Positions 11,641 through 23,829 of a DNA stretch of 64,000 bases are shown here, in pieces. Position numbers and translations under genes: made by a program. The stretch comes from Melastoma dodecandrum (lineage: Eukaryota; Streptophyta; Magnoliopsida; Myrtales; Melastomataceae): the NCBI GenBank assembly GCA_029817715.1, contig JARUPY010000492.1, forward strand, positions 1 to 64,000, given 5' to 3'. Position 1 is the stretch's first letter; the number at the start of each line of letters is the position of its first letter. Below the pieces are notes generated by a model that was not told the DNA's origin, made no database searches, and was given only the letters and a program-made list of their open reading frames with translations.

Positions 11641-13898
11641 AGACTACAGAAGGTTGTCAGTCCCTGACCGTCTACATTTGCTACGGACTCCTTCTCTCCG
11701 ACCAACTCTGTACACCGACTCGCCTACAAGCGACCCTTCTCCCCAGGCCCCGTTGCACGTTGTCCGACGTTACGGACAGTGTTCCGGTCGAGTCCCTCGG
11801 ATCCGTAACCACCAGCATCTCCGAAGCGGCTTCACCAACGCTGAACCTAGTATGATTCTCCAATCTCAAGATATTGCATTGCAAAAGGTTGGAGCCGATA
11901 ATAACCTACTATAGTTAGAAAGAAGAAATATTTAATTCTTAATATGAGAAATCTGATCATGGGCCAGTGGATATATCCATTGGAGACTATTAAAAATTAA
12001 TTTTATGTTAATTGGATATTTTAATCACACGATAGACCACTATAGAAGTTAGACAAGCAACCTTCTATACAAAGAAATAATTAATCATTTATTTTCAAAA
12101 TGAAATAATTCGTTTCAGATTAGTTTGTTATTGTATCCAGATGAAATTCACTGAAACACGCAAACGTGTCATCCTTTCTTTGTTGATGCAGCCGCTGGTG
12201 AAAGGAAGGTCTGTGCCTGATTGATGGCAGGGATGCCTTCCATCGATATATTCCAACCCAGAGGGAGCTCGTCGAGTAAGGATCCGCATTCGTCGTGCAT
12301 GCTGGGGTTGTAGAAATCTTGTTCATCCCCCTCCTTCTCCCTTTTCTAAGAGACTTAAGCTCCTCCCCTCTGTGTTTCTACTTTTGCAGAATTAAAAGGA
12401 TCAAAAGAATTGTAATTTAAAACAATGGACGCGTGAACAGGATTGAAATCTTAGCTTGGATTGATGCCTTTGCCCCCAGATTGTCGAGGTCAGGGCGGAG
12501 TTGCAGCACGGTCACACCCCGGATTGATTTTGTTCTTCTCTTCTTCTCCTCCAGAAAATTCCCCTCAAAGCTTTCTCTATGTGAATCTTCCCTGACTTGT
12601 GACTGTCTTGGGTGGTAACGAAGTCTTGATCTTCCTCTCCTCTTTTTTCTTGAGTGTGTGTCTGTGTGTTTCTCTCCTCCTCCCCTTTCTTCTTTTTGAA
12701 TGCTTGCTTCTCATAGTCCCCATGAGTTATTTTTGTTAAGATGAAATCTTCGTTATTTTTATTTCTTTCTTTGATTGTTAGAATTTCTAGAGCACTGAAA
12801 CAAAATATTCGTGCATGATTTGGTGATTTTCGCCATTTTTTCAAATTTTATCAATTTTCTGATTTTTTTGAAAAAAATGGGTTATCAACTTCTTTAACCT
12901 ATTTCTTTTCGCTAGTATTGAGTTTTTTTTTCTGCCTCTTTTTCATTTGATTTAATAATGTAAAGCTGCTCTAAATGTTCAAACTTGTTAGTGAATGAAT
13001 TTAATTTTCAAAATAATTGAGTTTTGCAACTTCGATCTCTGTTTTTGCGGTTATCTTGCTTGGTGTTATTGCGAATTATATGCTGATATTGGTGAATGTA
13101 AACTTGAACATATAGTTGAGCTATTGGGTTTGCCTAACTCGCAGTTATCCTCATATTAAATAGGCTTTCATGTTGAATATGTGTCAAATTTTACTTTTTT
13201 CCGCTGCTTTGTATGTTGTCGAGTTGCTTCCTCACGAGTTTAGTCGATCAAGGAGATGCGTTATTCGTAGTTACAGGTGGTTGTGCATATGCTCCCGAAA
13301 ACGTAAGTACTGTGAGTTGTTTTTCATTATGGTGCCTTAATCACTGAGTCGAGCGCCTGCTCGATACCTAAGCCTCTTGGCAATAGGCAGCATTGCTGCG
13401 TTAGTAGTACCTGGCATCTTAACTGCAATGATCCGCAGGCGTATACTTACTTCATTTATGAATTTGGACCCCTTTTACTTTTGTTTTCTTTCAAATCTTA
13501 GTGAGGTTGTTAAGTAAGAAAATTTGACCACGATGCTAACAGCGTCGAGGAGAAACATTTGTAATACGAGTGATCGCACACGGCACGTTACTGGCGGCAT
13601 CAATGACTTGACAGTCGATTATGGAATCTCATCATTTTAGGCCTGAGTTGCCTGTGATCCTGGATCCAAAAAAGTTGGTAATATGATGCATTTATCTGAG
13701 TTCAATACAGTGAAAATGAGAGTTTGCGGAGATTTTGGTCCGATCTGAAAATGAAACCAGCAGACAAGCTACGATTCGACAAATAAGCGTTAACTGCACA
13801 TTCTGCTCCACATTCAAAACTCGGAAGCAAGTGATCCTTGTCGTTGCAGTCAGTTAGAGAGGGCCATCGTTGTAGTTGTCCATGATCGCTCTCGGTCA
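11641..13898. other. Intergenic region without recognised genes
   Basis: Mixed-composition sequence. 11700-12420 carries only short open stretches with no family resemblance. 12430-13300 has T-rich runs and (TG)n-like stretches around 12650-12670. 13310-13700 is unremarkable. 13700-13898 is probably the 3' UTR of the antisense kinase gene. No tRNA or snoRNA could be supported. Confidence 0.4.
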
Positions 13899-15653
13899 CT
13901 ACAAGTTTGGTTCTCCACCTCCTGGCTTCGAGTTAAGGAGAGGCTGCAGTGCCTTGACGACAATTGTCATGTTAGGCCGGAAATCCGCCTCATATTGCAC
14001 ACAAAGAGCCGCGACTGCTGCCAGCTGAAGATCATCAAACAAAATGATCAGTGATTATTAACAACTTTCCCGTTCGGTTTGCATCTTAAGAAATGAGGAT
14101 TTTTTTGTGGCGGACCTTCGCAATTGCCTTGGGAGGGTAGTCGTTGTTCAACTTGGGATCGACGCATTGTTTCACCTTGTCTTCGCTCAACCTTGGAGTC
14201 GCCTGCAGAAAACAGCAATCGATACTAACATCAATCGCATTTTCTCACAACATTGTGAGGGTTCCTGCCATGTCCTGAAACCTAAAGTTATCCCTTAGGT
14301 CACTCTGATGCTCGGATCCTTTAACATTAGCATGATAGAAACGAGTATCGCCGTTCACGTCGCACGTGCTACAACAAGATGCCTGAGGGTTATATGATAG
14401 TTGTTCTGGCATGCATTGATTTAATCATACCCATGTAACAAGACTCTGTTGTCCTTTCGGCATTGTGTGATCAACAGGCTTCCTTCCTGTAAGTAGCTCC
14501 AGAAGGACAACCCCGAAGCTGTACACATCGCTCTTTTGGGTTATCTGCCCCGTCATCGCATACCTAACAGAACATTCACTCGAAAATCAGTTTTCTTCGA
14601 ATTTTATGTCCCGAGTCGTAAGCAAGATTTCAAATGCTTGATATGGCTTACTCGGGGGCATGGTATCCGAATGTTCCTAGGACTCGGGTGGAGTGCAACC
14701 TGGCACCAGTGTCTGAGGACTGGTTTGAGAGATTGAAATCTGCGATCTTTGCCACAAATTCATCGAACAGCATCACATTGCTAGACCTTACATCCCTGTG
14801 GACGATCGATGGCTGGACCTTCTCATGGAGGTACTCAAGGCCCCTGGCCGCACCGTAAGCGATCTTGGCCCTTTGATTCCAACTGAGGACCTGACCTGGT
14901 TCGGCACCTTCCACACCTTTCTTCCCTGAAAATGGGAGAACAAAAATTACCGTTCTTCTGTCGAGATTTGACAGAGTAAAGGTCTCCCGGAAATATATTC
15001 TAGCCGTACCGTGTAAGATATCATGTAAAGAGCCCTTGGTTGCGAATTGATAAGCCAGGATCCGGTTATTCGCCTCAAGACAGTACCCGATCAGTTCCAC
15101 GAAATGCTCATTCTTTAACCTTGAGACAACCGATAGCTACATGGAAACAAACACATCGTATCTATCATAAGGGAAACCAAGGCAGCCGATCTTTTTGGCT
15201 GCAACTTAGAGTTTACCTGAGCGGTAAATTCCGTGTCAGAATCCTCGGAGGAGCTTGTGTCTAATTTCTTGATCGCGGCCTCCTGACCACTGTTCAATTT
15301 CGCATAGAACACACGGCCGTAAGAACCCTCTCCTATCAATGCCTTGGACCCGAAGTTATTCGTCAAGCGATTCAAATCGGCTAGTGAGAGTGCCGGAGTC
15401 TCGATCGGCAAAACCTTCTGTGGCATCCCACTCCGGACGGATTGGGTGCTCTTCGGCTCCCCTCTGTTATTTCCTGTCAGACAAGAAAAAGAGATCGTGA
15501 CTTAATGAGCCAACAACAAAGGGGGAAAAATTCAGCCTGCATTCCTCGATCTCGAATCCTACCATAAGGATCTCCGCCTCGCGGGGGTGCCGCATGATTG
15601 TTACTGGAAATAGCACCGAAGTTCTCCTCCTCCGCTCCTCCGCAACACAGCAT
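13899..15653 (-). CDS. PTI1-like: PTI1-like receptor-like cytoplasmic kinase, 7 exons, intact
   Basis: Cytoplasmic Ser/Thr kinase of the PTI1 group (RLCK VIII). In tomato, Pto phosphorylates PTI1; related kinases act below OXI1/AGC kinases in defence and oxidative signalling. Minus-strand exons: 15653-15563, 15473-15217, 15136-15010, 14925-14652, 14563-14431, 14202-14116, 14024-13899. The sum is 1095 nt (364 residues), in frame throughout, near the family's usual length. The N terminus [11 protein letters not shown] has the Cys-rich start typical of membrane-associated PTI1 proteins. Kinase landmarks: glycine loop IGEGSYGRV, catalytic Lys in [19 protein letters not shown] with [11 protein letters not shown] where most kinases have DFG (here DFN), [19 protein letters not shown], and [18 protein letters not shown]. 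Family members commonly have DFD or DFG, so DFN is a small oddity. Introns are canonical GT-AG. Confidence 0.95.
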
Positions 15654-16520
15654 GTCTTCTTCCCCTTCTTCACCGTCGACGAAACTCTCAACGTGGCATC
15701 AAATAGCAACAAAAAGCGACTGGAAGGTACCCCCGATTCGGCTCCCGAAAATCTAACAATGTCGCAACAAATCAATCAGCATTAATAGAATCCGGTCAAG
15801 AAAAAACACCGGAACTAGATCCGTTTCACCTCATAACATGCCCCTATCGAAACCACAAGCAGATCACACGTTAGAATCGTCACATCGAGAACGAGTGCAT
15901 GGTCATCGATGAAGAAAGTTCACCCACCCGTCGAAGAATCTCGATCCACGGAGGAAGAAGGATCCAGGAGGGTGGAGATCTTTCAAATGCAAGGGATATT
16001 ATTTGAGGTAGGAATCGTCATGAGTTGTGGGGGGGATGGGAGGAAGAGGTAACGTACAACGAGAAATTCGGGGGTTGAGTCGATCTGAACGAATCCAACC
16101 CGTTAAAACAACGATCCTCGGCTACGTGCAAACACGTTGTCCGAATGTCTCTTGTTTTTTCCTTTTTCTTCTTGCCAACTCCCTCGTTCATGATCATATT
16201 GCTAACAGTCAATGTTATTTTTGGATTAATTCGATTCGCATTGCGCCATCAATTCTCATAGTAATTAGAACACCAGCTTTTATGTTAAAAGAATTCTTGT
16301 TGTGCTCATTCTCAAGATACTGAAAAACACTCGGGACAGCCTCGGTGTGGTTTTCGACGACCCGCCTGAAAACGTCACAAAGGAACATCTACCCGGCTTT
16401 GCTTTCGCAAGGTACTGTGTGTTCCATATGATCGACGACGCGACCTGTTTCGACAAGAAATGCGGAATATATATGATCAATGTGAAGAAGCCATTTGCTA
16501 ATCGTTTATTTGATTGCACC
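15654..16520 (-). promoter_or_regulatory. 5' flank of the PTI1-like gene / spacer to the SINA-like gene
   Basis: This segment lies between the kinase start codon and the stop codon of the next antisense gene. It should hold the kinase promoter and 5' UTR (15654-16200) and the 3' UTR of the upstream gene (about 16270-16520). No TATA box can be assigned confidently and no gene is seen. Confidence 0.4.
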
Positions 16521-17606
16521 TTAGTCTTCCTTCCATATGTGGCCGGAGACCCGCAGCTTCAGTTCACGGCTGTCCTCTCCGGAGAAATATAGAGCCAAGT
16601 TCCTCTGGATGAGGAGACCGTCCATACTATCCCTAACCTTCTTATGACTGTCTCGTATGCTTCTCGGTATCCCTTTCCAGATCAATTTCCGGCCATTCCC
16701 TCCTACCTCCAAACTGTAGCCGAATTTCGTCGCTTCCTCGTCCTCACCCATGAATCTTAAGAAGGCCATGTAAACCGGAGCAAGGCCGAGCTGGAATGCC
16801 TCGAAGTGCAAACAGAACTGCCGCCCGAAACAATTGAAAACCTGAATGAAAGCAAATGTCTTGGGCTCGATTCCTTAAACTTTCCAGATGAGCATAAACA
16901 CGAGCATGCCCTCACCGTGAGCATCCATGTTGCATTTTCCACCTCCTGTGGGTCGGCCTTGACATAACGGTGGTTGAACGTGCACCCGTCATGCATGTCC
17001 ACCTTGTGATATTCCTTCAGGTGAGAGACAAGTGTGGGAATATCCCCAGTGAAGGAACACTCTGAACCGGCATAGGGGCAATCATAAGGGCGGAAACGAC
17101 AGTGCTGGTCGTGGTCAGGTTGATTTTGGTATTGTAGTATCTTGGGACAACCCGAGTTCTGATATCTGCAGGGAAGTTCCATGTTTTGCAGTAATTTCTC
17201 CAAGGCTAGGCACCTGATGTCTCCGAGATGATTCTGGCATATTGGACACTGGTTTTGTGCTCTCTTCTTGCATCCCAAACACAGCGTGTGGCCAATTGTA
17301 CACTACATAGCAAGAACAGAAATCGATATCAGAAGAACCAGCAAGATCACAATTCACCTTTCCTCAATGCCAACACATTTGTTTGGAAAACGAGAGGAGT
17401 TTTCCAATGCCCAAGAAAGATACCTGGTAAATCGGAGGGTACATTAAACTTGTACAAACGGGACACCAGAGCAGCTTCTGCATGCCATGACCGGAAGGAT
17501 TTCCGTGATCATGAGCCACATGAACTGCAGATTGCATTCGAACGGTACTGATCACTGTTCTGGTTATCGCAGTATCTTCCCCATGATCGCCTCCAATGGG
17601 AGCCAT
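16521..17606 (-). CDS. SINAT-like: SINA/SINAT-type RING E3 ubiquitin ligase, 3 exons, intact
   Basis: Seven-in-absentia family E3 ligase: a RING finger recruits E2-ubiquitin and the SIAH/TRAF-like domain binds substrates and dimerises. Minus-strand exons: 17606-17424, 17302-16916, 16841-16521, giving 183+387+321 nt (296 residues), all phase 0. RING: CPVCTSLMYPPIYQ at the end of exon 1, then CTIGHTLCLGC and CPIC in exon 2; the usual Asn/Asp before Gly-His is Ile here. SIAH zinc-binding region: HCRFRPYDCPYAGSECSF then HLKEYHKVDMHDGCTFNH. The C-terminal substrate domain has FHFEA-type CLHFEAFQLG, YMAFLRFMGEDEEA, GIPRSIRDSHKKVRDS and terminal HIWKED. The N-terminal tail is shorter than in SINAT1-5. 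The start chosen is MAPIGG at 17606; an upstream in-frame start would add about 41 residues. Other SINATs control auxin signalling, autophagy and stress; the target here is unknown. Confidence 0.93.
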
Positions 17607-18807
17607 TACGTCCCAATAAGAATGTCTGTCTCCTGCTAACCGATCCTGCTCGAACAGAAGGATGACCCTAAATCCTCTCCCTTTTAGTTCTGCATCAGAA
17701 CAACATATTAAACAACACAAAACCTTCAATTAGCTAACCATGAACCTCAAGACTACGTCCAGGAAAATGCATCAGACTCCAAGTTAACACTCGTCTGATG
17801 AAACAACCATAACCCAAGTGACTTTCCCTCATCCAACGCCGACAACACGCGGATCATACTGCAATGATGTGCAAACCACGAACAGTCCGATCACCAGACC
17901 AGACGATCGATCAATCACTGATGCATCAAAGGTAGTCGATTATAATTCCTAACCATGAGAGGAAACCAAAAACACTAACTTGAGGCAGGAGTTGTGGGAT
18001 CGCCGTTCAAAACCACACCCCAAACAGGAATCCGATCATCTCCCACGCCAGAACACAAACTTCAAGCAGGAATTCTGGGGTTAATGAATAGGTGAAGCAA
18101 CCTTTCAACCCAAAAGAAAACTTCCATTTCCCAATTCAAATCAACAAACCAAAGACAAAACAACGTAGAATCGGGATCGTCCGGACCAAGTCCCAGGAAA
18201 CGAGAATTCACTCGCAAATCATCACCGCCTACTACAACATGGGGGAGTTTCCTGTGTTTGTTGGCATCGCCTCGTGACTACAAAGTGAATTGGGTAAATT
18301 TAAAAAAAAAAACAAAAAATGGTGTCGTTTGTTGGGGATCAAGACAAAATCGGTGCTTGGGTTTGTTTCTTTGTCGGAACACCTGACTTTTTCGCCTGCA
18401 TCAATATCATCACCAAACCCCAAACCCACATGCACATACTTCTTACGCAGCAACCAACGTTTCCGATCCTTTTTACTTCCCACAACAATCCAAACATATT
18501 TTATTTACAATTATTATTATTATTATGATTTGATTTTCCGCTGTCTAAGGTCAAAAAAGATGTGCAAGTAATTAATTTCTTGTTGGGTGGATGCCGACCT
18601 TTCTCTTCCGTACACCAGATGAAGATTCTATTTCTAACACAGAATTCAACCTTTTTTTCCTTTAATATAATAAATTAAAAAAAAGACAATACTTTGAAGT
18701 CTAATTCGGTTGCCACGTCATCGATCGGACACGCTAGTTTCCACGTTCCACTTTATTATCCAACACACTGTGTCTTCCAAAATTGTGATGGTCAACCGGG
18801 TTTTAAC
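17607..18807. other. 5' flank of the SINA-like gene
   Basis: Probably 5' UTR and promoter of the antisense E3 ligase gene. Short A-rich and TTA-rich runs occur at 18300-18320 and 18508-18530. No coding segment with recognisable homology was seen on either strand. Confidence 0.4.
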
Positions 18808-18939
18808 CAGTGTTATCGGGCGCGCGTAAGGTGCGGGGCACGGCCGAAACGCCCTAGAGGTCTCCGGGCGTGCGAGGCATGGCCGGAACGCCCTAGAGGT
18901 CTTTGGGCGTGCGCCATTACAAAGGCGCAGAAAGGAGCG
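18808..18939. mobile_element. GC-rich CAGTGTT-type (hAT-like) element, left remnant
   Basis: Begins CAGTGTTATCGGGCGCGCG, close to the terminal sequence of the complete hAT-like element at 21827-22607 (CAGTGTTGTAAAAGGCG). It continues as GC-rich DNA with two copies of a segment built on ACGCCCTAGAGGTCT (18849-18863 and 18888-18902). The gypsy LTR starts at its right edge, and similar GC-rich sequence resumes beyond the far LTR at 25387. The gypsy element therefore seems to have landed inside it. The distal end was not found. Confidence 0.5.
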
Positions 18940-19460
18940 TGATCCACACAGTTTCGAGAATTTGAGGTTTAACAGTAAAGTAATGAATCAATCAACTCAA
19001 CCAGTAATTCCACCACTCGCATACACAACAGGAACAACAGCAGCAGATCAATCGCCTTCAATTACAACGTTTATCAACCTCCGACAGCCCTCGCAGTCAT
19101 CCACACTCCACCAACCGCCTCAGGCGCCCCGCCCTCCAGCAGCACAGCTACAACAACTAATAGAATAGATCTTACCAACTTCTCCTTTCTAGCTTCCACT
19201 TAATACAGACAACCGACTAACAACCAATTAGCCCACCTACACGGCCCAATGGCCCAATGAATCATAAGCCCAATCCCACCTAACTAACATGACGAACTCC
19301 GGTCTTCTGCTTCACAAATCCACACCAGCAACATCCAACAGCTTCCACTAGCAAATACAGCTTTTAGCAGCAACAGCTTCCTCCAGCAATTACAGTAGCT
19401 TCCAACTCCAGCTTCACCCCAATTCCAGCTCTTCCTGCAATTACATTTCCTCTCGTAACA
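18940..19460 (-). repeat. 3' LTR of the old gypsy element
   Basis: Matches 24845-25386 with numerous substitutions and small indels (521 versus 542 bases, including a 21-base duplication around GCAGCTTCCAACTCC in the other copy). On the minus strand it begins TGTTACGAGAGG after a purine-rich tract (GAAGGGGAGAG, about 19464-19476) and ends GGATCA. Confidence 0.88.
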
Positions 19461-20950
19461 AGACTCTCCCCTTCAAGAACACTTGTCCTTAAGTGTGCAT
19501 GTAGGAAATTTCTTCTGCAGATCATATAAAAACTCACAGGTAGCATCATCCACATCCTCATCGACCACTGCACCAAGACCATAGTAGTAGCCACAGAACC
19601 TTGTTTCACCATCTTCCTTGCCAAAATAGCGATCGGAACTCGTAGTTGATCAGTGCAAAAAGCAGGTAAATCCCTTGAAACACGAGATAAGTCAGGAACA
19701 GCAGCCCGTAACTTTGAAACATGGAAGGTAGGATGAACAATTGACCCAGCAGGGAGGGCCAGCTTATAAGCAACTTGTCCCACGCGATCAAGAATCTGAT
19801 AAGGCCCATAAAACAGAGGAGAAAGCTTCTGGTTGCGACGACCACTCACACTAGTCTGTCTGTAGGGTTGCAATTTAACATAAACCAGATCCCCTACAGC
19901 AAATTCTCGGTCAGTTCGATGCTGATCAGCTAATTGCTTCATCCGATGTTGAGCTCGGGCCAAGTGGAAACGCAATAGCTGCAACGTTGATTCTCTCTAT
20001 CCCTCAAAGCACCATTCACAGCTGCCACTACCTTCCCAGAAGCAAAATATGGCAAATGCACAGGAGGAGGATATCCATACAGAGCCTCAAGCGGTGTCAT
20101 ACAAATTGTGGAATGAAAGTTGCTGTTATACCACCAGTCGGCGAGTGACAACCACTGAGCCCACTTAGAAGGACAATCCCTAGTCATACATCTAAGATAT
20201 GTTTCTAAGCATCGGTTTACGACTTCAGTTTGGCCATCAGTTTGCTGATGGTAAGTAGAGGACAAGTGTAGTTCAACACCCTGCAAAGTGAAGAGTTGTT
20301 GCCAGAAATGACTCAAAAAGTCAGCATCCCTATCACTCACAATTGTCAGTGGCAGACCATGCAATTTGAAGATATTATCCATGAACACCTGAGCCACGCT
20401 TTGAGTTGTATAAGGGTGAGATAAAGTAAGGAAGTGGGCATACTTGGTTAAGCGATCCACTACCACAAAAATGACCTCCTTCCCTTGAGATTTCGGTAAC
20501 CCTTCAATGAAATCCATGGAAAATGTCTAACCAAGCACCAGTAGGAATTGGTAAAGGCTGTAAAGAACCAGGGTAGGCCACATTCTCTGGTTTACATCTA
20601 GAACAAACATCACAAGCCCGCAAAAACTCCTTAATATCTCTGGTCATTCCCCTCCAAAAGAATAGACTACGAAGGCACTTCTCAGTAGCTAACACACCAG
20701 AATGGCCTCCTAATGCACTAGAATGAAAGATGCGAATGAGTTTAGAGCGTACTGCAGAATCCTTACCCACAACAATTCTGGAATTCCTCTGCAGCAAACC
20801 CTGGTGCCAACTGTAGTGCTTGTGAGCCAAACTACCAGACTGCAACAATGGTAACAAGGCAGCAAGCTGGTCATCAGAATGCCAAGTCTTCTTAACCTCA
20901 TCCAAAAGAGTTGGTGCCTGAGTGGCAACCATCAAAGACAGCAGCTCCAC
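19461..20950 (-). pseudogene. Integrase and chromodomain-like tail of the old gypsy element
   Basis: The zinc-binding HHCC region (HSGVLATEKCLRSLFFWRGM, then CDVCSRCK, about 20600-20720) is followed by the catalytic core with WTVVDRLTKYAHF-like, IVSDRDADFLSHFWQ and YHQQTDGQTEVVNRCLETYL. A C-terminal PLFYGPYQILDRVGQVAYKL and HPTFHVSKLR stretch comes next. Three frames are used: 20504-20950, 19939-20517 and 19364-19984. At least two frameshifts are therefore present, plus a break in the chromodomain-like end. Confidence 0.88.
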
Positions 20951-20959
20951 ACCCTGTAC

Positions 20960-21826
20960 TCAAGAAAGAGAATCAGCAGTCACGTTGTCCTTCCCCTTCT
21001 TATAACAAATCTCGTAATCATATCCCATCAACTTGGAAAGCCAACGAAACTGACTTTCTGTATGTAACCTTTGATCCAAAAGGAACTTAAGGCTCTTATG
21101 ATCAGTCCTGATAATAAAATTATGCCCAATCAAGTAATGATGCCACTTCCCAACAGCATATACAATGGAATACAATTCTTTCTCATAGACAGAAAGAGCC
21201 TGATGCTTTTGTGACAAATGCTTACTCAAGAAAGCTATAGGATGCTCCTTTTGCATCAAAACAGCTCCAATCCCCACATCCGATGCATCTGCCTCCAAAA
21301 CAAAAACTTCTGTGAAATCAGGTAAGACCAGAACAGGGGCACTGACCAATAGCTGTTTAAATTGCAAAAAAGAAGCAGCAGCCGCATCAGACCAGTGGAA
21401 ACTGTCCTTCTTGAGCAACTCAATCAAAGGCGTGCTGATCACACCATATCCCCTAATGAAACGCCTATAGTAGCCACTCAAACCAAGAAACCCACGAAGC
21501 TGTTTAATAGTTGCAGGAGTCGGCCAGTCCATCACAGCTTGAACCTTTGCAGGATCTGTAGAAACACCCTCCTTGTCAATATAATGGCCCAAATACTCCA
21601 CTCTTTGACACCCAAAAACACAATTAGAACGCTTGGCAAACAAGGTGTGTTTTCGAAGCAATGAGAAAGTCAATCTGAGCTGTTGCAAGTGAGCCTCTTT
21701 AGAGCTCCTATAAACTAGAATGTTGTCAAAGAACACCAAAATGAACTTTCTCAAATAGGGCCTGAAAATATCATTCATTAAACCTTGAAAGGTTGTCGGA
21801 GCATTAGTTAAACCAAATGGTATAAC
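20960..21826 (-). pseudogene. RT (C-terminal part) and RNase H of the old gypsy element
   Basis: Continues the RT after the hAT-like insertion: FGLTNAPTTFQGLMNDIF, then LVFFDNILVY at the active-site box, LGHYIDKEGVSTDP, and RNase H LEADASDVGIGAVLMQ through YDYEICYKKGKDN. The catalytic FFDD box reads FFDN; the second Asp is Asn (codon AAC, plus-strand gtt at 21722-21724). That alone should abolish polymerase activity. A stop codon separates it from the integrase segment. Confidence 0.9.
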
Positions 21827-22607
21827 CAGTGTTGTAAAAGGCGAGGAAAGGCAACGCCTATGGCGAGGGGTGAGGCAGGCGAGGCGATTTAACCTTTCCT
21901 CCCTTCCGGGCAAGGCGTGATCCAAAGGTAACGCCTTTCCTCGCCTTTCATCGCCTTTTTCTCAGGCGAAAGGCGACAAAAAGGCTCGCCTTTGGATTTC
22001 GGCCGAATTATGTAATTTTGGACTAAGTTGTAATAATTATAATAATTTGGGGATTAAATTGAATAAATAAAAACTTTGAAAACCTATTGTCTTCGGCCAA
22101 GACACAAACAATTCCCCACACGAACGATCCCTTCCGTCTCCTCCTCCTGCATCCCGTCCTCCGTCTGCCTCCCCTCCTCCGTCGGCCTCCCCTCCATCGG
22201 CTTCCCCTCCTCCCTCTCAAGCATGATCCTTTCTTCATCGCCCAGCTCACCAGTGTTGGGTAAAGCAGATTTCTTTAATTGTGTTTAGCTCTTAAGAATT
22301 GGTTGAAAATGAGGAGGAAGAGCAAAACACGGAAGGCTACAAAAGTTCTAGTGGGAATGATAGTGTGGCTTTATCAAGCTTCGAATGATTTGGATGATAA
22401 TCTCGATCTTATGGATGCTTGATTAGAATATTTTACATGATGATTAATATTATAAATCCATTTCATCTTTTTTATTTGAAATCATTTTATTATTTATACA
22501 CAAATCGCCTTACACAAATCGCCTTTTCGGCGCCTTTCGCCTTGCCTCTCGCCTCTGGCGGGCGATGGCTCATCGCCTCGCCCCGCCTATCGCCATTAAC
22601 AACTATG
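21827..22607. mobile_element. Non-autonomous hAT-like element inside the gypsy RT, 8-bp TSD
   Basis: The gypsy RT is interrupted by 781 bases bounded by identical GGTATAAC (21819-21826 and 22608-22615), an 8-bp target duplication as made by hAT transposases. Ends are imperfect inverted repeats: CAGTGTTGTAAAAGGCGA at the left and CATAGTTGTTAATGGCGA at the right (14 of 18 match). Subterminal regions are full of GGCGAGG/CGCCTTTC motifs in both orientations. The AT-rich centre encodes nothing recognisable. The RT reading frame resumes on both sides. Confidence 0.85.
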
Positions 22608-22615
22608 GGTATAAC

Positions 22616-23146
22616 CAAGAATTCATAATGACCGTCATGTGTTCTAAAAGCGGTTTTATGAACATCATGAGGATCCATGCGAATTTGATGATAACTGGCC
22701 CTTAAATCTATCTTAGAGAAGATAGAAGCTCCATGCAACTCGTCCAACAGCTCTTCAATCACAGGTATAGGGTATTTATCTTTCACCGTGTGTTTATTAA
22801 GCTCACGATAATCAATACACATTCGCCATGATCCGTCTTTCTTTTTTTCCAAGACTATTGGGGATGAGAATGAACTCTTGTTGTCCTGTATGACACCCGA
22901 GGCTAACAATTCCTGCACCATCTTCTCGATCACATCTTTCTGTGCTGCAGAATGTTTATAAGGTCTTACACTAATCCCCTGAATGCCTTCTTTCAATACT
23001 ATAGAGTGGTCACGACCCCGAAATGGTGGTAACCCTTTAAGCTCCTGGAAAATATCCTGATACTCCAACAAAAGCTCTTCAAACAATGCAGAACCCTCCT
23101 GTTTAACTGAAACACAACAAAGCAAAGGCTGTAACTCAGGGTACAC
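22616..23146 (-). pseudogene. RT (N-terminal part) of the old gypsy element
   Basis: Minus-strand reading with [33 protein letters not shown], then palm motifs [32 protein letters not shown] and [14 protein letters not shown]. Conserved residues are mostly kept, though SGYHQI reads SYHQI-like. The frame runs into the hAT-like insertion at 22607. Confidence 0.9.
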
Positions 23147-23799
23147 TAGCCAACTGCTATTGGTATAGCCACGCTAGGCTGCAACCGTTCACCATCAACC
23201 ATATACAGATGGGCACTATCTTCCTTCCCACCAAGGCCTTGTAACATAACTGCCTCCTCCTTCCAGTAAAATTTCATAGTAGATAACCTGAAATTCCAAG
23301 TAATGTCCCCCAACTGGCTCAACCAATTCACCCCTAAAATCATCTCACACCCACCCAAAGCTAACACATAAAAATCAGCTTGAAACACCATGCCTTGAAT
23401 GGCCCAAGAAAAATGAGAAACCATTCGATTGCAAGGAACACTCCGACCATCTGTAACTACCACTGTTATTGGAATAATTGGCTCAGTCATGACATTTATT
23501 CCTTTAACTGTGTTCGAATCCAGAAAATTATGCGTGCTCCCACTGTCCACCAAGATATACAATGGTTTTTTCTTATAATTTCCCCTGACTTTCATGGTTT
23601 GGATGCCTTCTCGTCCTGCTTCTCCATTAATAGCATACAAATTAACTTGGCCATCCTCTATTTTCCCAGCCACACCAGCAGAAAAACTGTCAGCACTGTT
23701 CCTATCAGTTTCATCCTCCGCCTCTACAACCAAATAATAGAACTGCTTCCTCTGGCACCTATAATTCCTGTTGAAAGGCTCATTATAAGTAAAACACAA
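23146..23799 (-). pseudogene. Gag C-end and aspartic protease of the old gypsy element
   Basis: Contains a degenerate CCHC-like region (CFTYNEPFNRNYRC) followed by the retropepsin active site LVDSGSTHNFLD and MILGVNWLSQLGDITW. The protease Asp-Ser-Gly triad is intact. Stop codons separate it from upstream gag pieces and from the RT frame. Confidence 0.88.
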
Positions 23800-23829
23800 G
23801 CCTTTAAGCCTTCGCTCATCTACTTCCTC

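Noticed and set aside
13300..13450. GC-richer patch considered as a tRNA gene
   Set aside because: No A-box/B-box pair or cloverleaf could be formed.
22023..22250. Arg/Gly-rich minus-strand reading inside the hAT-like element
   Set aside because: Produced by a repeated CCTCCGTC tract; no homologous domain.
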